Shown here: positions 8,433 through 16,523 of the stretch, in pieces | Layout of the letters: every line of letters starts with the position of its first letter | Position numbering within the stretch: position 1 is the stretch's first letter | Assembly (NCBI GenBank): GCA_963665555.2 | Contig: OY762308.1 | Coordinates: 2,976,001-3,040,000 of the forward strand | From: CAXXXW01 sp963665555 | GTDB lineage: Bacteria; Pseudomonadota; Alphaproteobacteria; Thalassobaculales; Thalassobaculaceae | Direction: 5' to 3' | DNA: 64,000 bases | Notes under the pieces: model-generated | Seen by the model: the letters and a program-made list of their open reading frames with translations, nothing else | Told to the model about the DNA's origin: nothing | The model's database searches: none | Translations under genes and position numbers: made by a program

Positions 8433-9377
8433 TCACCCCGCCGGGTAACGCGCCAGCCGGTCGCGGAGGAAGGCGAGGAAGGGGGCGGGGGCGGCTTCGA
8501 AGGCCATGCGGGCGTTGGCTTCTTCGGGCGCGGCGGCGCGGGCGACGACGGTTCGGCCGGCGCGCACGCCCTCGGTCTCGACGCGCACGCCGCACGGCTC
8601 CAGGCGGAAGCAGTCGGGCCGCAACAGGTGACCGACGGCGCAGACATCGTGCAGCGCCCCGCCCGTCGCGCGGTAATGGGCGAGCATTCCCGCCGCCGCG
8701 CGGCCGACCGGCGTGCCGAGCGCCGTCGCCCATTCGACGAAATCCGGCCCGGCCCGCACCTGGCGCGTCAGGTCCAGGCCGTAAAGCGCGACCGGCGCGC
8801 CGCTCTCCAGCACGATCCGGGCGGCGTGCGGATCGACATGGAAGTTGAACTCGGCGTGGGGCGTCACGTTGCCGGAGCCGGCCGCGCCGCCCATGACGAC
8901 GACCTCCCGGACCTCGCGCGCCAGTTCCGGGCGCTGGACCAGCGCGACCGCGAGGTTGGTCAGCGGGCCGACGGCGACCACCGTCACCTCGCCCGGCGCG
9001 GCCCGGATCGTGTCGCGCAGGAAATCGACCGCGTGGACCGGCGAGACCGCGCCGGCGGGCGGCGGCAATTCGGCGTTGCCCAGCCCGTCCGCGCCGTGCA
9101 CCTGGCGCGCCGTCACCGGCGGGCGCAGCAGCGGCCGGGGGCAGCCGGCGAAGACCGGGACCTCCGGGACGCCGCACAGCGCCCGCAGGCGGCGCGCGTT
9201 GGCCGCCACGGCGTCGAGCGGCACATTGCCCGCCACCGTCGTCACGCCGAGAACCTCGATCTCGCCGGGCGAGGCGAAGGCGAGCATCAGCGCGATCGCG
9301 TCGTCGATGCCGGGATCGCAATCGACGACAACCTTGCGCCGCCCCGCCGCCGGCGCGGCCCCGCCTTCGCCGGTCAT
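8433..9377 (-). CDS. Nucleoside hydrolase (IUNH family)
   Basis: A 314-residue enzyme predicted to hydrolyse the N-glycosidic bond of ribonucleosides, releasing base and ribose for salvage. The diagnostic N-terminal calcium-binding motif is present as DCDPGIDDA (Asp19, Asp21, Asp25, Asp26). The segments GVTTVAGNV, PLTNLA, VVMGGAAGSGN and EFNFHVDPHAA match the ribose- and calcium-binding loops of the family, and length is typical. The substrate (purine or pyrimidine) cannot be told. It is transcribed divergently from the DUF3126 gene. A short remnant of its 3' end is repeated at 6731-6787. Confidence 0.93.
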   Translation of the reverse strand: MTGEGGAAPAAGRRKVVVDCDPGIDDAIALMLAFASPGEIEVLGVTTVAGNVPLDAVAANARRLRALCGVPEVPVFAGCPRPLLRPPVTARQVHGADGLGNAELPPPAGAVSPVHAVDFLRDTIRAAPGEVTVVAVGPLTNLAVALVQRPELAREVREVVVMGGAAGSGNVTPHAEFNFHVDPHAARIVLESGAPVALYGLDLTRQVRAGPDFVEWATALGTPVGRAAAGMLAHYRATGGALHDVCAVGHLLRPDCFRLEPCGVRVETEGVRAGRTVVARAAAPEEANARMAFEAAPAPFLAFLRDRLARYPAG

Positions 9378-9462
9378 GCCGAACGCCCTCCCCGCCCCTT
9401 GCGCTTCGCGCGCGCGCGCCTATGCTCGCGCGACCCTCGAACCCGCCGCCGGGAGCGCGCCC

Positions 9463-9672
9463 GTGAACGACCAGGAAATCGCCAAGCTCCAACGCTACCT
9501 GCGCGACAGGTTCCGCAACGACGGCATAACCGTCGAGGGCCGGTCGAACAAGGACGATTCGGCCGAGGTCGCGCTGAACGGGGAGTTCCTCGGCGTGCTC
9601 TTCAAGGACGAGGACGAGGGGGAGACCTCCTACGACCTCCACATGACCATCCTCGACATCGACCTCGCCTGA
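9463..9672 (+). CDS. DUF3126 family protein (69 aa)
   Basis: A 69-residue acidic protein read from a GTG with GGGAG 7 bases upstream. The sequence MNDQEIAKLQRYLR...MTILDIDL matches the conserved small DUF3126 family of Alphaproteobacteria, including its length. The fold is expected to be compact alpha/beta; the function is unknown. It faces guaA tail to tail. The family call is from memory of the conserved start and end. Confidence 0.8.
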   Translation: MNDQEIAKLQRYLRDRFRNDGITVEGRSNKDDSAEVALNGEFLGVLFKDEDEGETSYDLHMTILDIDLA

Positions 9673-9682
9673 GGCCCGCGCC

Positions 9683-9767
9683 CGCGCCCGCGCGGCGCTA
9701 CTAACCCCATGAACCGGGGTTCATGGAAATTTGCGGCCCGCGCCCCCCGCGCCCGCGCGGCGCTACT
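9683..9767. repeat. Direct repeats flanking a palindrome between DUF3126 and guaA
   Basis: A 20-base direct repeat (CGCGCCCGCGCGGCGCTACT) occurs at 9683-9702 and again at 9748-9767. The second copy contains the guaA stop codon (TAG read on the minus strand at 9763-9765). Between the copies lies the palindrome CCATGAACC-GG-GGTTCATGG at 9707-9726, whose 16-base core is identical to that of the inverted repeat at 8079-8112. The arrangement looks like a small palindromic insert that duplicated its target, or a slipped duplication around it. Confidence 0.65.
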
Positions 9768-11316
9768 CCCACTCGATGGTTCCCGGCGGCTTGGACGTCA
9801 CGTCGTACACGACCCGGTTGACGCCCCGGACCTCGTTGACGATCCGCGTCGCGATCCGGGCCAGCGCGTCGTGCGGGAAGGGGAAGTAGTCCGCCGTCAT
9901 CCCGTCGGTCGAGACCACGGCGCGCAGCGCGCAGACATGCTCGTAGGTGCGCGCGTCGCCCATCACGCCCACCGTGCGGACCGGCAGCAGCACGGCGAAG
10001 GCCTGCCAGATGTCGTCGTACAGGCCGGCGCGGCGGATTTCCTCCAGGTAGATCGCGTCGGCCGCGCGCAGCATCGCCAGCTTGTCCGCCGCGACCTCGC
10101 CCGGAACGCGGATGGCGAGGCCGGGGCCGGGGAAGGGGTGCCGGCCGACCAGCCGCTCCGGCAGGCCGAGTTCGCGGCCGAGCGCGCGGACCTCGTCCTT
10201 GAACAGTTCGCGCAGCGGCTCGACCAGCGCGAGGTCCATGCGCTCCGGCAGGCCGCCCACGTTGTGGTGCGACTTGATGGTGACGCTCGGCCCGCCGGCG
10301 GGCGACACGCTCTCGATCACGTCCGGGTAGAGCGTGCCCTGGACGAGGAACCCGGCGCCGTCGATCCGCCGCGCCTCCTCCTCGAAAACCTCGACGAACA
10401 GGCGGCCGATCGCCTTGCGCTTCTCCTCCGGGTCCGAAACCCCGGCCAGCGCGCCGAGGAAGCGGGCCGAGGCGTCCACATGGACCAGCGGGATGTTGTA
10501 ATGCCCCCGGAACAGGGAGACGACCTCCTCCGCCTCGCCCGCGCGCAGCAGGCCGTGGTCGACGAAGACGCAGGTCAGCCGGTCGCCGATCGCCTCGTGG
10601 ACCAGCACCGCCGCGACGGAGGAATCGACGCCGCCCGACAGGCCGCAGACCGCGCGCGCGCCGCCGATCCGTTCGCGCACGCGCGCGACCTCGCGCGCCC
10701 GGAACGCCGCCATGGTCCAGTCCCCGGCGCAACCGGCGACGCGCCGCGCGAAGGCGGAAAGCAGCGCCGCGCCGTCGTCCGTGTGCGCCACTTCGGGGTG
10801 GAACATGACGCCGTAATAGCCGCGCGCGTCGTCGGCGAGGATGGCGTGCGGCGCGCCTTCGCTGCGCCCGACGGCGCGGAAGCCGGGCGGCGGTTCGGCC
10901 ACCCGGTCGCCGTGGCTCATCCACACGCGCCGCCGCGCGCCGGCCGCCCAGGGGCCGGCGCCGTCGAACAGGCGGCAATCGCCGGTCAGCTCGACCTCGG
11001 CGCGGCCGAACTCGCGGGCCTCGGCGCTTTCGACGCGGCCGCCGAGGCGGGCGCACATCGCCTGCTGGCCGTAGCAGATGCCGAGCACCGGCAGGCCGGA
11101 CTCGAACACCCAGTCCGGCGCGCGCGGCGCCTCGGCCTCCAGCGTCGAGGCCGGCCCGCCCGACAGCACGACCCCGCGCGCCCCGAACGCCGCCAGCCGC
11201 GCCGGATCGGCGTTCCACGGCGCGATCTCGCAATACACCCCGCCCTCGCGCACCCGCCGCGCGATCAACTGCGTCACCTGGCTGCCGAAATCGAGGATCA
11301 GGATACGATCGGCCAT
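9763..11316 (-). CDS. guaA: GMP synthase (glutamine-hydrolysing)
   Basis: A 517-residue enzyme making GMP from XMP, ATP and glutamine in purine synthesis. The N-terminal class I amidotransferase domain holds the nucleophile Cys81 in GICYGQQ and the His/Glu pair in FHPEVAHT. The ATP pyrophosphatase domain has the PP-loop GLSGGVDSS. The C-terminal dimerisation domain ends KPPGTIEWE, the usual end of the family. The start MADRILILDFGSQ is chosen because the motif begins there; an in-frame extension upstream is low-complexity and not conserved. It is transcribed alone, convergent with DUF3126 and divergent from the DUF2806-like gene. Confidence 0.97.
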   Translation of the reverse strand: MADRILILDFGSQVTQLIARRVREGGVYCEIAPWNADPARLAAFGARGVVLSGGPASTLEAEAPRAPDWVFESGLPVLGICYGQQAMCARLGGRVESAEAREFGRAEVELTGDCRLFDGAGPWAAGARRRVWMSHGDRVAEPPPGFRAVGRSEGAPHAILADDARGYYGVMFHPEVAHTDDGAALLSAFARRVAGCAGDWTMAAFRAREVARVRERIGGARAVCGLSGGVDSSVAAVLVHEAIGDRLTCVFVDHGLLRAGEAEEVVSLFRGHYNIPLVHVDASARFLGALAGVSDPEEKRKAIGRLFVEVFEEEARRIDGAGFLVQGTLYPDVIESVSPAGGPSVTIKSHHNVGGLPERMDLALVEPLRELFKDEVRALGRELGLPERLVGRHPFPGPGLAIRVPGEVAADKLAMLRAADAIYLEEIRRAGLYDDIWQAFAVLLPVRTVGVMGDARTYEHVCALRAVVSTDGMTADYFPFPHDALARIATRIVNEVRGVNRVVYDVTSKPPGTIEWE

Positions 11317-11596
11317 GGCGACGGTTCCGGGCGAGAGGGGCGGCGGCGGGATGGCGGCGGACTCTACGCGCGGCCCCGAGGGCGGGGCAAGGCGGTTGGG
11401 GGCGCGACGGCGCTTGATGGAACGGCGCGGCCGCGCGATGATGTATGCGGGCTGGGCGGGGCTGGACGCCTTCCCGAACACGATCTCGCCGCCGTGTTCG
11501 GGAACGGCCTGGTCGTCCGGGACGAGGCTTTAGGACACGCGGCGGCGACAAGGGCGCCGCGACGCGCGAGGCGGAAACGACGAGGAGCAGGTGGGG

Positions 11597-12574
11597 ATGG
11601 ATGTGAATGTGAAGTTCACTGTCCCGGCGCTTGAAAAGCTTGTGGACTATGCGGCCAGCGGCATCGGCGCGGTGGCGGGGCCGATGCTGGCGCCGTGGAA
11701 AGCGGGCCGGGAAGCAAAGGCCAGACGCATCGAGGCAGGGGGCGAGGCCGACAGCCTGAAGCTCATCGCCCACGCGCAGGCCGACGCGCGGCGTTCTCTC
11801 GTCGCGCCTCACGAGGCGGGGCGCGGCGCGCTGAACATCGGCCCGGAGGGTATCGCGCAGCGAATCGAGTTCCAGAACAAAAAGCGGCAGGCGAACATCG
11901 TTTCGGTGGTCCACGCCGCCGCCGCCGAACTCGAAGGAAAGGAGGTCCCGGACCACGAACCCGATCCCGACTGGACCGCGCGGTTCTTCGATAGCGTTCA
12001 GGATGTCTCGTCGGACGACATGCGGAAGCTCTGGGCCAAGGTGCTCTCGGGCGAGGTCGAGGCGCCGGGGCGGACATCGCTCCGCACTTTGGATATTCTG
12101 AAAAATATGACGAAGAAGGACGCGCAGCTTTTTAATGACGTGTGTGACTATGTTATCCATGATTTCATATATTATCCTCAAGAATATCAAATCTCGCATC
12201 GCGTTTTGTCCTTTAGAAACATGCTATATCTCGAAGCTGTTGGGTTGCTTCAAACCGGCAGCTTTCTCTCACGGTCAATCAAAATTGACCAAAATCACTC
12301 TCCTGCTTATTTTGACTATAAAAATATGATCTTGAGGGTTTCGACAGAGGATAGTCCGAAGGAAGTTTCCGTTCCCGTCGTTCTTCTCACAGGAGCCGGA
12401 ATCGAACTCCATAGAATACTAAAATGTAATGTCCGTATGGATTATCTTCAATCCTTCTCGAAATTTCTGCGTGAAAAGAATTGTGAGTTGACCTGTGCTC
12501 CTATCGTCGCAAGGCGCACCAATGACCATGTCACACTCTCCCCTCCCTTTACTCTGATCGAGCCAGAACCCTGA
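11597..12574 (+). CDS. DUF2806/Abi-alpha-like protein with an AT-rich 3' half
   Basis: A 325-residue protein of unknown function. The ATG at 11597 is preferred over a GTG at 11591 because AGGAG lies 9 bases before it. The N-terminus (PALEKLVDYAASGIGAVAGP) is an amphipathic or weakly hydrophobic helix. The central segment DMRKLWAKVLSGEVEAPG followed by SLRTLDILKNM is the hallmark shared by DUF2806 and the Abi-alpha (DUF4393) families, some of which are linked to abortive infection. The first 500 nt are as GC-rich as the genome. From about 12,105 the sequence becomes strikingly AT-rich (by eye near 40% GC) to the end, suggesting acquisition or a mosaic gene. The last 150 residues match nothing I recognise. 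Confidence 0.7.
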   Translation: MDVNVKFTVPALEKLVDYAASGIGAVAGPMLAPWKAGREAKARRIEAGGEADSLKLIAHAQADARRSLVAPHEAGRGALNIGPEGIAQRIEFQNKKRQANIVSVVHAAAAELEGKEVPDHEPDPDWTARFFDSVQDVSSDDMRKLWAKVLSGEVEAPGRTSLRTLDILKNMTKKDAQLFNDVCDYVIHDFIYYPQEYQISHRVLSFRNMLYLEAVGLLQTGSFLSRSIKIDQNHSPAYFDYKNMILRVSTEDSPKEVSVPVVLLTGAGIELHRILKCNVRMDYLQSFSKFLREKNCELTCAPIVARRTNDHVTLSPPFTLIEPEP

Positions 12575-12590
12575 CGCTCCGCCGCCGGCG

Positions 12591-12739
12591 CTTCCTCGGC
12601 GTCGCCCCGGACTTGTTCCGGGGTCCAGCAGGGGAAGGGGCGCCGGCGCCGGGGGAGGGCGTCGCGCTCGGTCGTCGAACGCTCGCGCCCTGTCCCTCGG
12701 AGCTTGCGCCGCTGGGCCCCGGATCGAGTCCGGGGCGCC
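12591..12739. repeat. Dispersed paired-palindrome repeat, copy B
   Basis: An intergenic element between two convergent genes. It starts CTTCCTCGGCGTCGCC, then the palindrome CCCCGGACTTGTTCCGGGG, the spacer motif GGGCGCCGGCGCCGGG, and a second palindrome CCCCGGATCGAGTCCGGGG. Its ends match copies A and C closely. The paired palindromes read in either direction could form stem-loops and may end transcription from both flanking genes. Confidence 0.65.
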
Positions 12740-12760
12740 ACCGTCCCCCTCCCCGCCCCC

Positions 12761-13681
12761 CTACAACAAGCGCGAGAAGTACGCGACGATCTCGCGTTCG
12801 AACACGGAGAGCGCGTAGCGCTCGGCGACGGCGCGGCCGGCTTCGCGCAGGGCGCGGACGCGGGCGGCGTCGGAGAAGCAGTCGATGGCGGCGGCCAGCG
12901 CGCGCAGGCAGCCGTCCGTGTCGTCCTCGGCGGCCCAGAAGCCGTTGTCTTCCGTCGCGTAGTCGGTCGTCCCCTCGCCGGCGAAGCCGCAGACGACGCA
13001 GCCGCTCGCCATCGCCTCGACCGGCGGCAGGCCGAAACCCTCGCGCCGGCCGAGGTTGAGGAAGATCGACGACTGGCCGAGCAGCCGCGCCGTCTCCGCC
13101 TCCGTCCGGCCGTCGATCGCCAGCCACTCGATCCGGCCGCGCGTCCGCGCCCGCAACGCCTCCGCCAGGCCGGGCCGCTTGCGCGGCATGTAGGCGATCC
13201 GGCGCCGCTTGCGCCGCGCCGGCTTGAACACCGCCGGATCGACGCCGGGATACACGACCGATATGTCCTCGAACCCCGGATATTCGCGCAGGCGCTCGCG
13301 CGAAAATTCCGACACCGTGAGGCAGCGCACATGGCGGACCCTGGCGAAATCCATGTCCGCCCGCGACTGGAGGTTGTGGTTCTGGATGAACATGACCCGC
13401 CGGTCCGGGTTCCGCAGGATGAAGGGGAGCCGGTTGCCGCCGAGGTATTCCAGCGCCACGAACATGTCCTCCGGCGCGACCTGGAGCGGCCGGTTGGTGT
13501 CGAGCATCGAGACGTTGGCGAGCGCCGGGCCGCCGGCGAGCCAGTCGGGCGGCTGGACGGTGGTGGCGACATGGGCGTCGATGCCGGCGTTCCTGAGCGC
13601 GGTGACGGCCTGGTAGATCACCTTCACGCCGCCGATGGGGCGGGTCCGCTCGCCCACCATGCCGAAAAGGATGCGCGCCAT
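12761..13681 (-). CDS. Glycosyltransferase (GT-B fold, group 1/GT4 type)
   Basis: A 306-residue cytoplasmic sugar transferase, probably building a cell-surface glycan. The N-terminus MARILFGMVGERTRPIGGVK is the usual first strand and glycine loop, and it fixes the start. The donor-binding EX7E motif is REGFGLPPVEAMASG. LSVFEREIVAYF forms the C-terminal helix. It is somewhat shorter than typical GT4 enzymes (about 350-400), but both lobes are visible. Acceptor and donor are unknown. An IS256-family element lies 100 nt upstream and may have separated the gene from its promoter or from operon partners. Confidence 0.85.
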   Translation of the reverse strand: MARILFGMVGERTRPIGGVKVIYQAVTALRNAGIDAHVATTVQPPDWLAGGPALANVSMLDTNRPLQVAPEDMFVALEYLGGNRLPFILRNPDRRVMFIQNHNLQSRADMDFARVRHVRCLTVSEFSRERLREYPGFEDISVVYPGVDPAVFKPARRKRRRIAYMPRKRPGLAEALRARTRGRIEWLAIDGRTEAETARLLGQSSIFLNLGRREGFGLPPVEAMASGCVVCGFAGEGTTDYATEDNGFWAAEDDTDGCLRALAAAIDCFSDAARVRALREAGRAVAERYALSVFEREIVAYFSRLL

Positions 13682-13780
13682 CGCCTCCAGGCCCCGCCGC
13701 CGCCCGGCCGCTCCCCGCCGGCCCGCCGCAACATAGCGCCGCCGGCCGCCGGGATCGAGTCGCCGGCCCGCGCGATGATG

Positions 13781-15050
13781 TAGCGGAGTTTGTGTCGGGT
13801 TCTGGGAGGGGGGTACTCCCTGGGTTGTCGAGACCCGGGAAAGGAGCACCCCCCATGCCGCGAACCGCGACGATCGAGAGCCTACCGGAAGCGTTCCGGA
13901 CGATGAAGGCCATGCGCGCCGAAGGGGTCGAGTGGGACGAGGATTACCGGCGGGCGGGAGCCGACGCGCTGAAGCGGATACTGGAAGGCCGGATGGCCGA
14001 TCTCGTCGCCGAACATCTCGACGACATGGGCCGGCGCGGTCTCGCCGACCGGCGCAACGGGAGCTGGCCGCGCCGCCTGATGACGGAGTTGGGCGAGATC
14101 GAACTGGCCATCCCGCGCACCCGGACCTTCAGCCCGCTCGGCGCGATCCGCGCCTACGCGCGACGGGCCCCGCGGATCGACCGGCTGATCCTGGCCTGCT
14201 TCGTGCTCGGCCTCTCGACCCGCAAGGTGGCGGCCGCGCTGGTTCCGATCCTGGGACGGCGCGTCTCCCCTTCCTCCGTCAGCCGCGTCGCCAAGGCGCT
14301 CGACGGCCATGTCGCCGCCTTCCACCGCCGCAAGCTCGCCGACGCCTGGCGCGTCCTCGTGCTCGATGGCGTCTTCCTCGCCCGCAAGACCGGCGCCGGA
14401 GCCGTCCGGCGGCCAGTGCCGGGCGCGCTCGGCCTGCGTCCCGACGGCAAGAAGGAGATCGTCGACTACCGCCTGGCGCGCGGCGAAAGCTTCGAGGAAT
14501 GGGAGGCGTTTCTCTGCGATCTCCAGCGCCGGGGCCTGAGCGGCGAACGGCTGGAGATGGTCTGCTCCGATGGCGGCAAGGGGCTGGCGCGCGCCTTGGA
14601 CATGGTCTGGCCGCGCGTCCCGGTCCAGCGCTGCTGGGCCCACAAGATCCGCAATGTCCTCGACAAACTCCGCAAGGCCGACCGGCCCGCCGCCAAGGAC
14701 GGCTTGCGCCGGATCATGCGCGCCGACACGCTCCCCCAGGCCCGCGCCGCCGCGAGGCGCTTCGCCGACGACTGGCGGGACGCCTGTCCCGCCGCCGTCG
14801 CCTGCCTGCGCGACGACCTCGACGATCTGCTCGCCTGCTTCCGCTACAAAACTCCCGCCGAGCGCCGCGCCGTGCGAACCACCAACGCCATCGAGCGCCG
14901 CTTCCGGGAAGTCCGCCGCCGAACCCGCCCCATGGGCGTCCTCAACGATCGCGCCTCGACCGAGCGCATCCTCTTCGCCGTCTTCGCGCACGAAAACCAA
15001 AACCAGGGAGTCCCAACCCTCCTCCCACTGACACAAAACTCTTGACGCTA
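13781..15050 (+). mobile_element. IS256-family insertion sequence
   Basis: A roughly 1.27-kb element carrying one transposase gene. The ends form imperfect inverted repeats. The left end reads TAGCGGAGTTTGTGTC at 13781-13796. The right end, read inward on the other strand from 15050, is TAGCG-TCAA-GAGTTTTGTGTC. The left end therefore lacks four bases and one T relative to the right. The transposase stop lies within the right repeat. No convincing 8-9 bp target duplication is seen outside these ends, so the exact boundaries are uncertain and the copy may be old or recombined. Confidence 0.75.
13855..15045 (+). CDS. IS256-family (Mutator-type) transposase
   Basis: A 396-residue DDE transposase. 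AAGGAG lies 8 bases before the ATG. The acidic triad is seen as the Asp in VLVLDGVFLA, the Asp in MVCSDGGKG and the Glu in TTNAIERRFREVRRR. CWAHKIRNVLDKL is the conserved segment between the second Asp and the Glu. The N-terminal part (ADLVAEHLDDMGRRGLADRRNG) is the DNA-binding region. Length is normal for the family (about 390-420) and the frame is uninterrupted, so the protein may be active. The C-terminus (VPTLLPLTQNS) reads into the right inverted repeat, as is usual. Confidence 0.95.
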   Translation: MPRTATIESLPEAFRTMKAMRAEGVEWDEDYRRAGADALKRILEGRMADLVAEHLDDMGRRGLADRRNGSWPRRLMTELGEIELAIPRTRTFSPLGAIRAYARRAPRIDRLILACFVLGLSTRKVAAALVPILGRRVSPSSVSRVAKALDGHVAAFHRRKLADAWRVLVLDGVFLARKTGAGAVRRPVPGALGLRPDGKKEIVDYRLARGESFEEWEAFLCDLQRRGLSGERLEMVCSDGGKGLARALDMVWPRVPVQRCWAHKIRNVLDKLRKADRPAAKDGLRRIMRADTLPQARAAARRFADDWRDACPAAVACLRDDLDDLLACFRYKTPAERRAVRTTNAIERRFREVRRRTRPMGVLNDRASTERILFAVFAHENQNQGVPTLLPLTQNS

Positions 15051-15072
15051 CCGCCCGCGCCGCCGGCGGCGT

Positions 15073-15101
15073 TTGCAATCGCCTCCCGCTTGCCGGATAG
15101 T
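15073..15101 (+). promoter_or_regulatory. Candidate sigma-70 promoter for the alcohol dehydrogenase
   Basis: TTGCAA (15073-15078), a 17-base spacer, then GATAGT (15096-15101), about 42 bases before the ATG. It begins 23 bases outside the IS right end, so the gene keeps its own promoter. Pattern only. Confidence 0.4.
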
Positions 15102-15142
15102 GCCGTGGCGCGAAGCGCGACGCCGACCGGGAGGATACGCCG

Positions 15143-16237
15143 ATGAAAGCCGCCGTCCTGTACGAGCCGAACACGCCCCTCGTCATCGAGGAGGTGAGCG
15201 TCCGCAAGCCCCAGGCCCGGGAGGTGCTGATCCGCACCGCCGTCGCCGGGCTGTGCCATTCCGACCTGCATTTCATCGAAGGGCTGTACCCCCACCCGCT
15301 CCCCGTGGTGCTGGGGCACGAATCCGCCGGCGTGGTGGAGCAGGTCGGCTCCGAGGTCTCCTACGTGAAGCCGGGCGACCACGTGATCACCTGCCTCTCG
15401 GTGTTCTGCGGCGTGTGCGAGAACTGCACCGCCGGGCGGCCGATGATCTGCCTCGACACGGACGTGAAAATGCCGCCGGGCAAGGCGCGCCGCCTCGAAT
15501 GGGACAAGCCGGAGCAGCTGCACACCGGCTTCAACCTCTCCTCCTTCGCCGAGCAGATGCTGGTGCACGAGAACGCGCTGGTGAAAATCCGCAAGGACAT
15601 GCCGATGGACCGCGCCGCGCTGATCGGCTGCGGCGTGATCACCGGCTTCGGCGCCGCCGTCAACACCGCCGCCGTGCGGATGGGCGAGACGGTGGCGGTG
15701 GTGGGCTGCGGCGGCGTCGGCATGGCGGCGATCGAGGGGGCCTACGTGGCCGGCGCCGGGCGGATTATCGCCGTGGACACCAACCCCGTGAAGCTGCAAC
15801 TCGCCGCCAAGCTCGGCGCGACCGACCTGGTGAACCCGAACGACGGCGACCCGGTCGAACGCATTATGGACATGACCGGCGGCGGCGTGCGCCACGCCAT
15901 CGAGTGCCTGGGAACCAAGGCGACGGCGGAGCAGTGCTTCCGGATGCTCGCCATGGGCGGGACGGCCACCATCGTCGGCATGGTGCCCTTCGGCGAGAAG
16001 ATCGAACTGCACGGCTTCGACTTCCTGCGCGAGCGCAAGGTGCAGGGGTCCAGCATGGGGTCGAACCGTTTCCGCACCGACATGCCGCGGATGATCGAAC
16101 TCTACATGCAGGGCCGCCTGCACCTCGACGACTGGGTGTCGAACACCATCCGGCTCGACGAGATCAACGAGGGCTTCCAGGCGATGAAGGAGGGCCGGGT
16201 GGTCCGCTCCGTCATCGACTTCGGCCTCGCGGCGTAG
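15143..16237 (+). CDS. Zinc-dependent alcohol dehydrogenase (class III-like)
   Basis: A 364-residue NAD-dependent medium-chain dehydrogenase. Catalytic-zinc ligands are the Cys in GLCHSD and the His-Glu of GHES. The structural-zinc site is complete as a C-x2-C-x2-C-x7-C run (CGVCENCTAGRPMIC). The nucleotide-binding loop is VGCGGVGMAAI, followed by the acidic end of the next strand (VDTN). The general build matches the AdhD/class III branch, but the glutathione-binding residues of formaldehyde dehydrogenase cannot be checked by eye. It probably oxidises an alcohol or reduces an aldehyde. GGAGG precedes the ATG. The gene starts about 90 nt after the IS element and stands alone before the toxin-antitoxin pair. 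Confidence 0.92.
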   Translation: MKAAVLYEPNTPLVIEEVSVRKPQAREVLIRTAVAGLCHSDLHFIEGLYPHPLPVVLGHESAGVVEQVGSEVSYVKPGDHVITCLSVFCGVCENCTAGRPMICLDTDVKMPPGKARRLEWDKPEQLHTGFNLSSFAEQMLVHENALVKIRKDMPMDRAALIGCGVITGFGAAVNTAAVRMGETVAVVGCGGVGMAAIEGAYVAGAGRIIAVDTNPVKLQLAAKLGATDLVNPNDGDPVERIMDMTGGGVRHAIECLGTKATAEQCFRMLAMGGTATIVGMVPFGEKIELHGFDFLRERKVQGSSMGSNRFRTDMPRMIELYMQGRLHLDDWVSNTIRLDEINEGFQAMKEGRVVRSVIDFGLAA

Positions 16238-16277
16238 GGCGGAGCGGTTCGCCGGTGTTTTCGAGGGGAGGATCGCC

Positions 16278-16523
16278 ATGGCCGACTGGGGATTGCGGGA
16301 TGCGCGGGCGCGGCTCGGAGATCTGGTGCGCGAGGCGGCGGCCGAGCCGCAAACGATCACGGTCCGCGGCCGCCGGGCCGCGGTGGTGCTCTCGGCCGAG
16401 GATTACGACAGGCTCAAGCGACCGAAACCGTCGCTGACGGAATTCCTCCGGTCCTCGCCGCTGGTGGGCGTGGAGCTGGATCTCGAACGCGACCGCTCGC
16501 CGCCGCGCGAAATCGAGTTGTGA
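16278..16523 (+). CDS. Phd/YefM-type antitoxin
   Basis: An 81-residue antitoxin. The segment WGLRDARARLGDLVREAA, then TVRGRRAAVVLSAEDYDRL, is the classic Phd/YefM N-terminal DNA-binding fold. The charged tail (LERDRSPPREIEL) is the part that wraps the toxin. GGGGAGG precedes the ATG. It overlaps the toxin gene by 4 bp (GTGA), so the two are translationally coupled. Dimers would be expected to repress their own promoter, but no operator palindrome stands out in the 40-nt leader. Confidence 0.9.
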   Translation: MADWGLRDARARLGDLVREAAAEPQTITVRGRRAAVVLSAEDYDRLKRPKPSLTEFLRSSPLVGVELDLERDRSPPREIEL

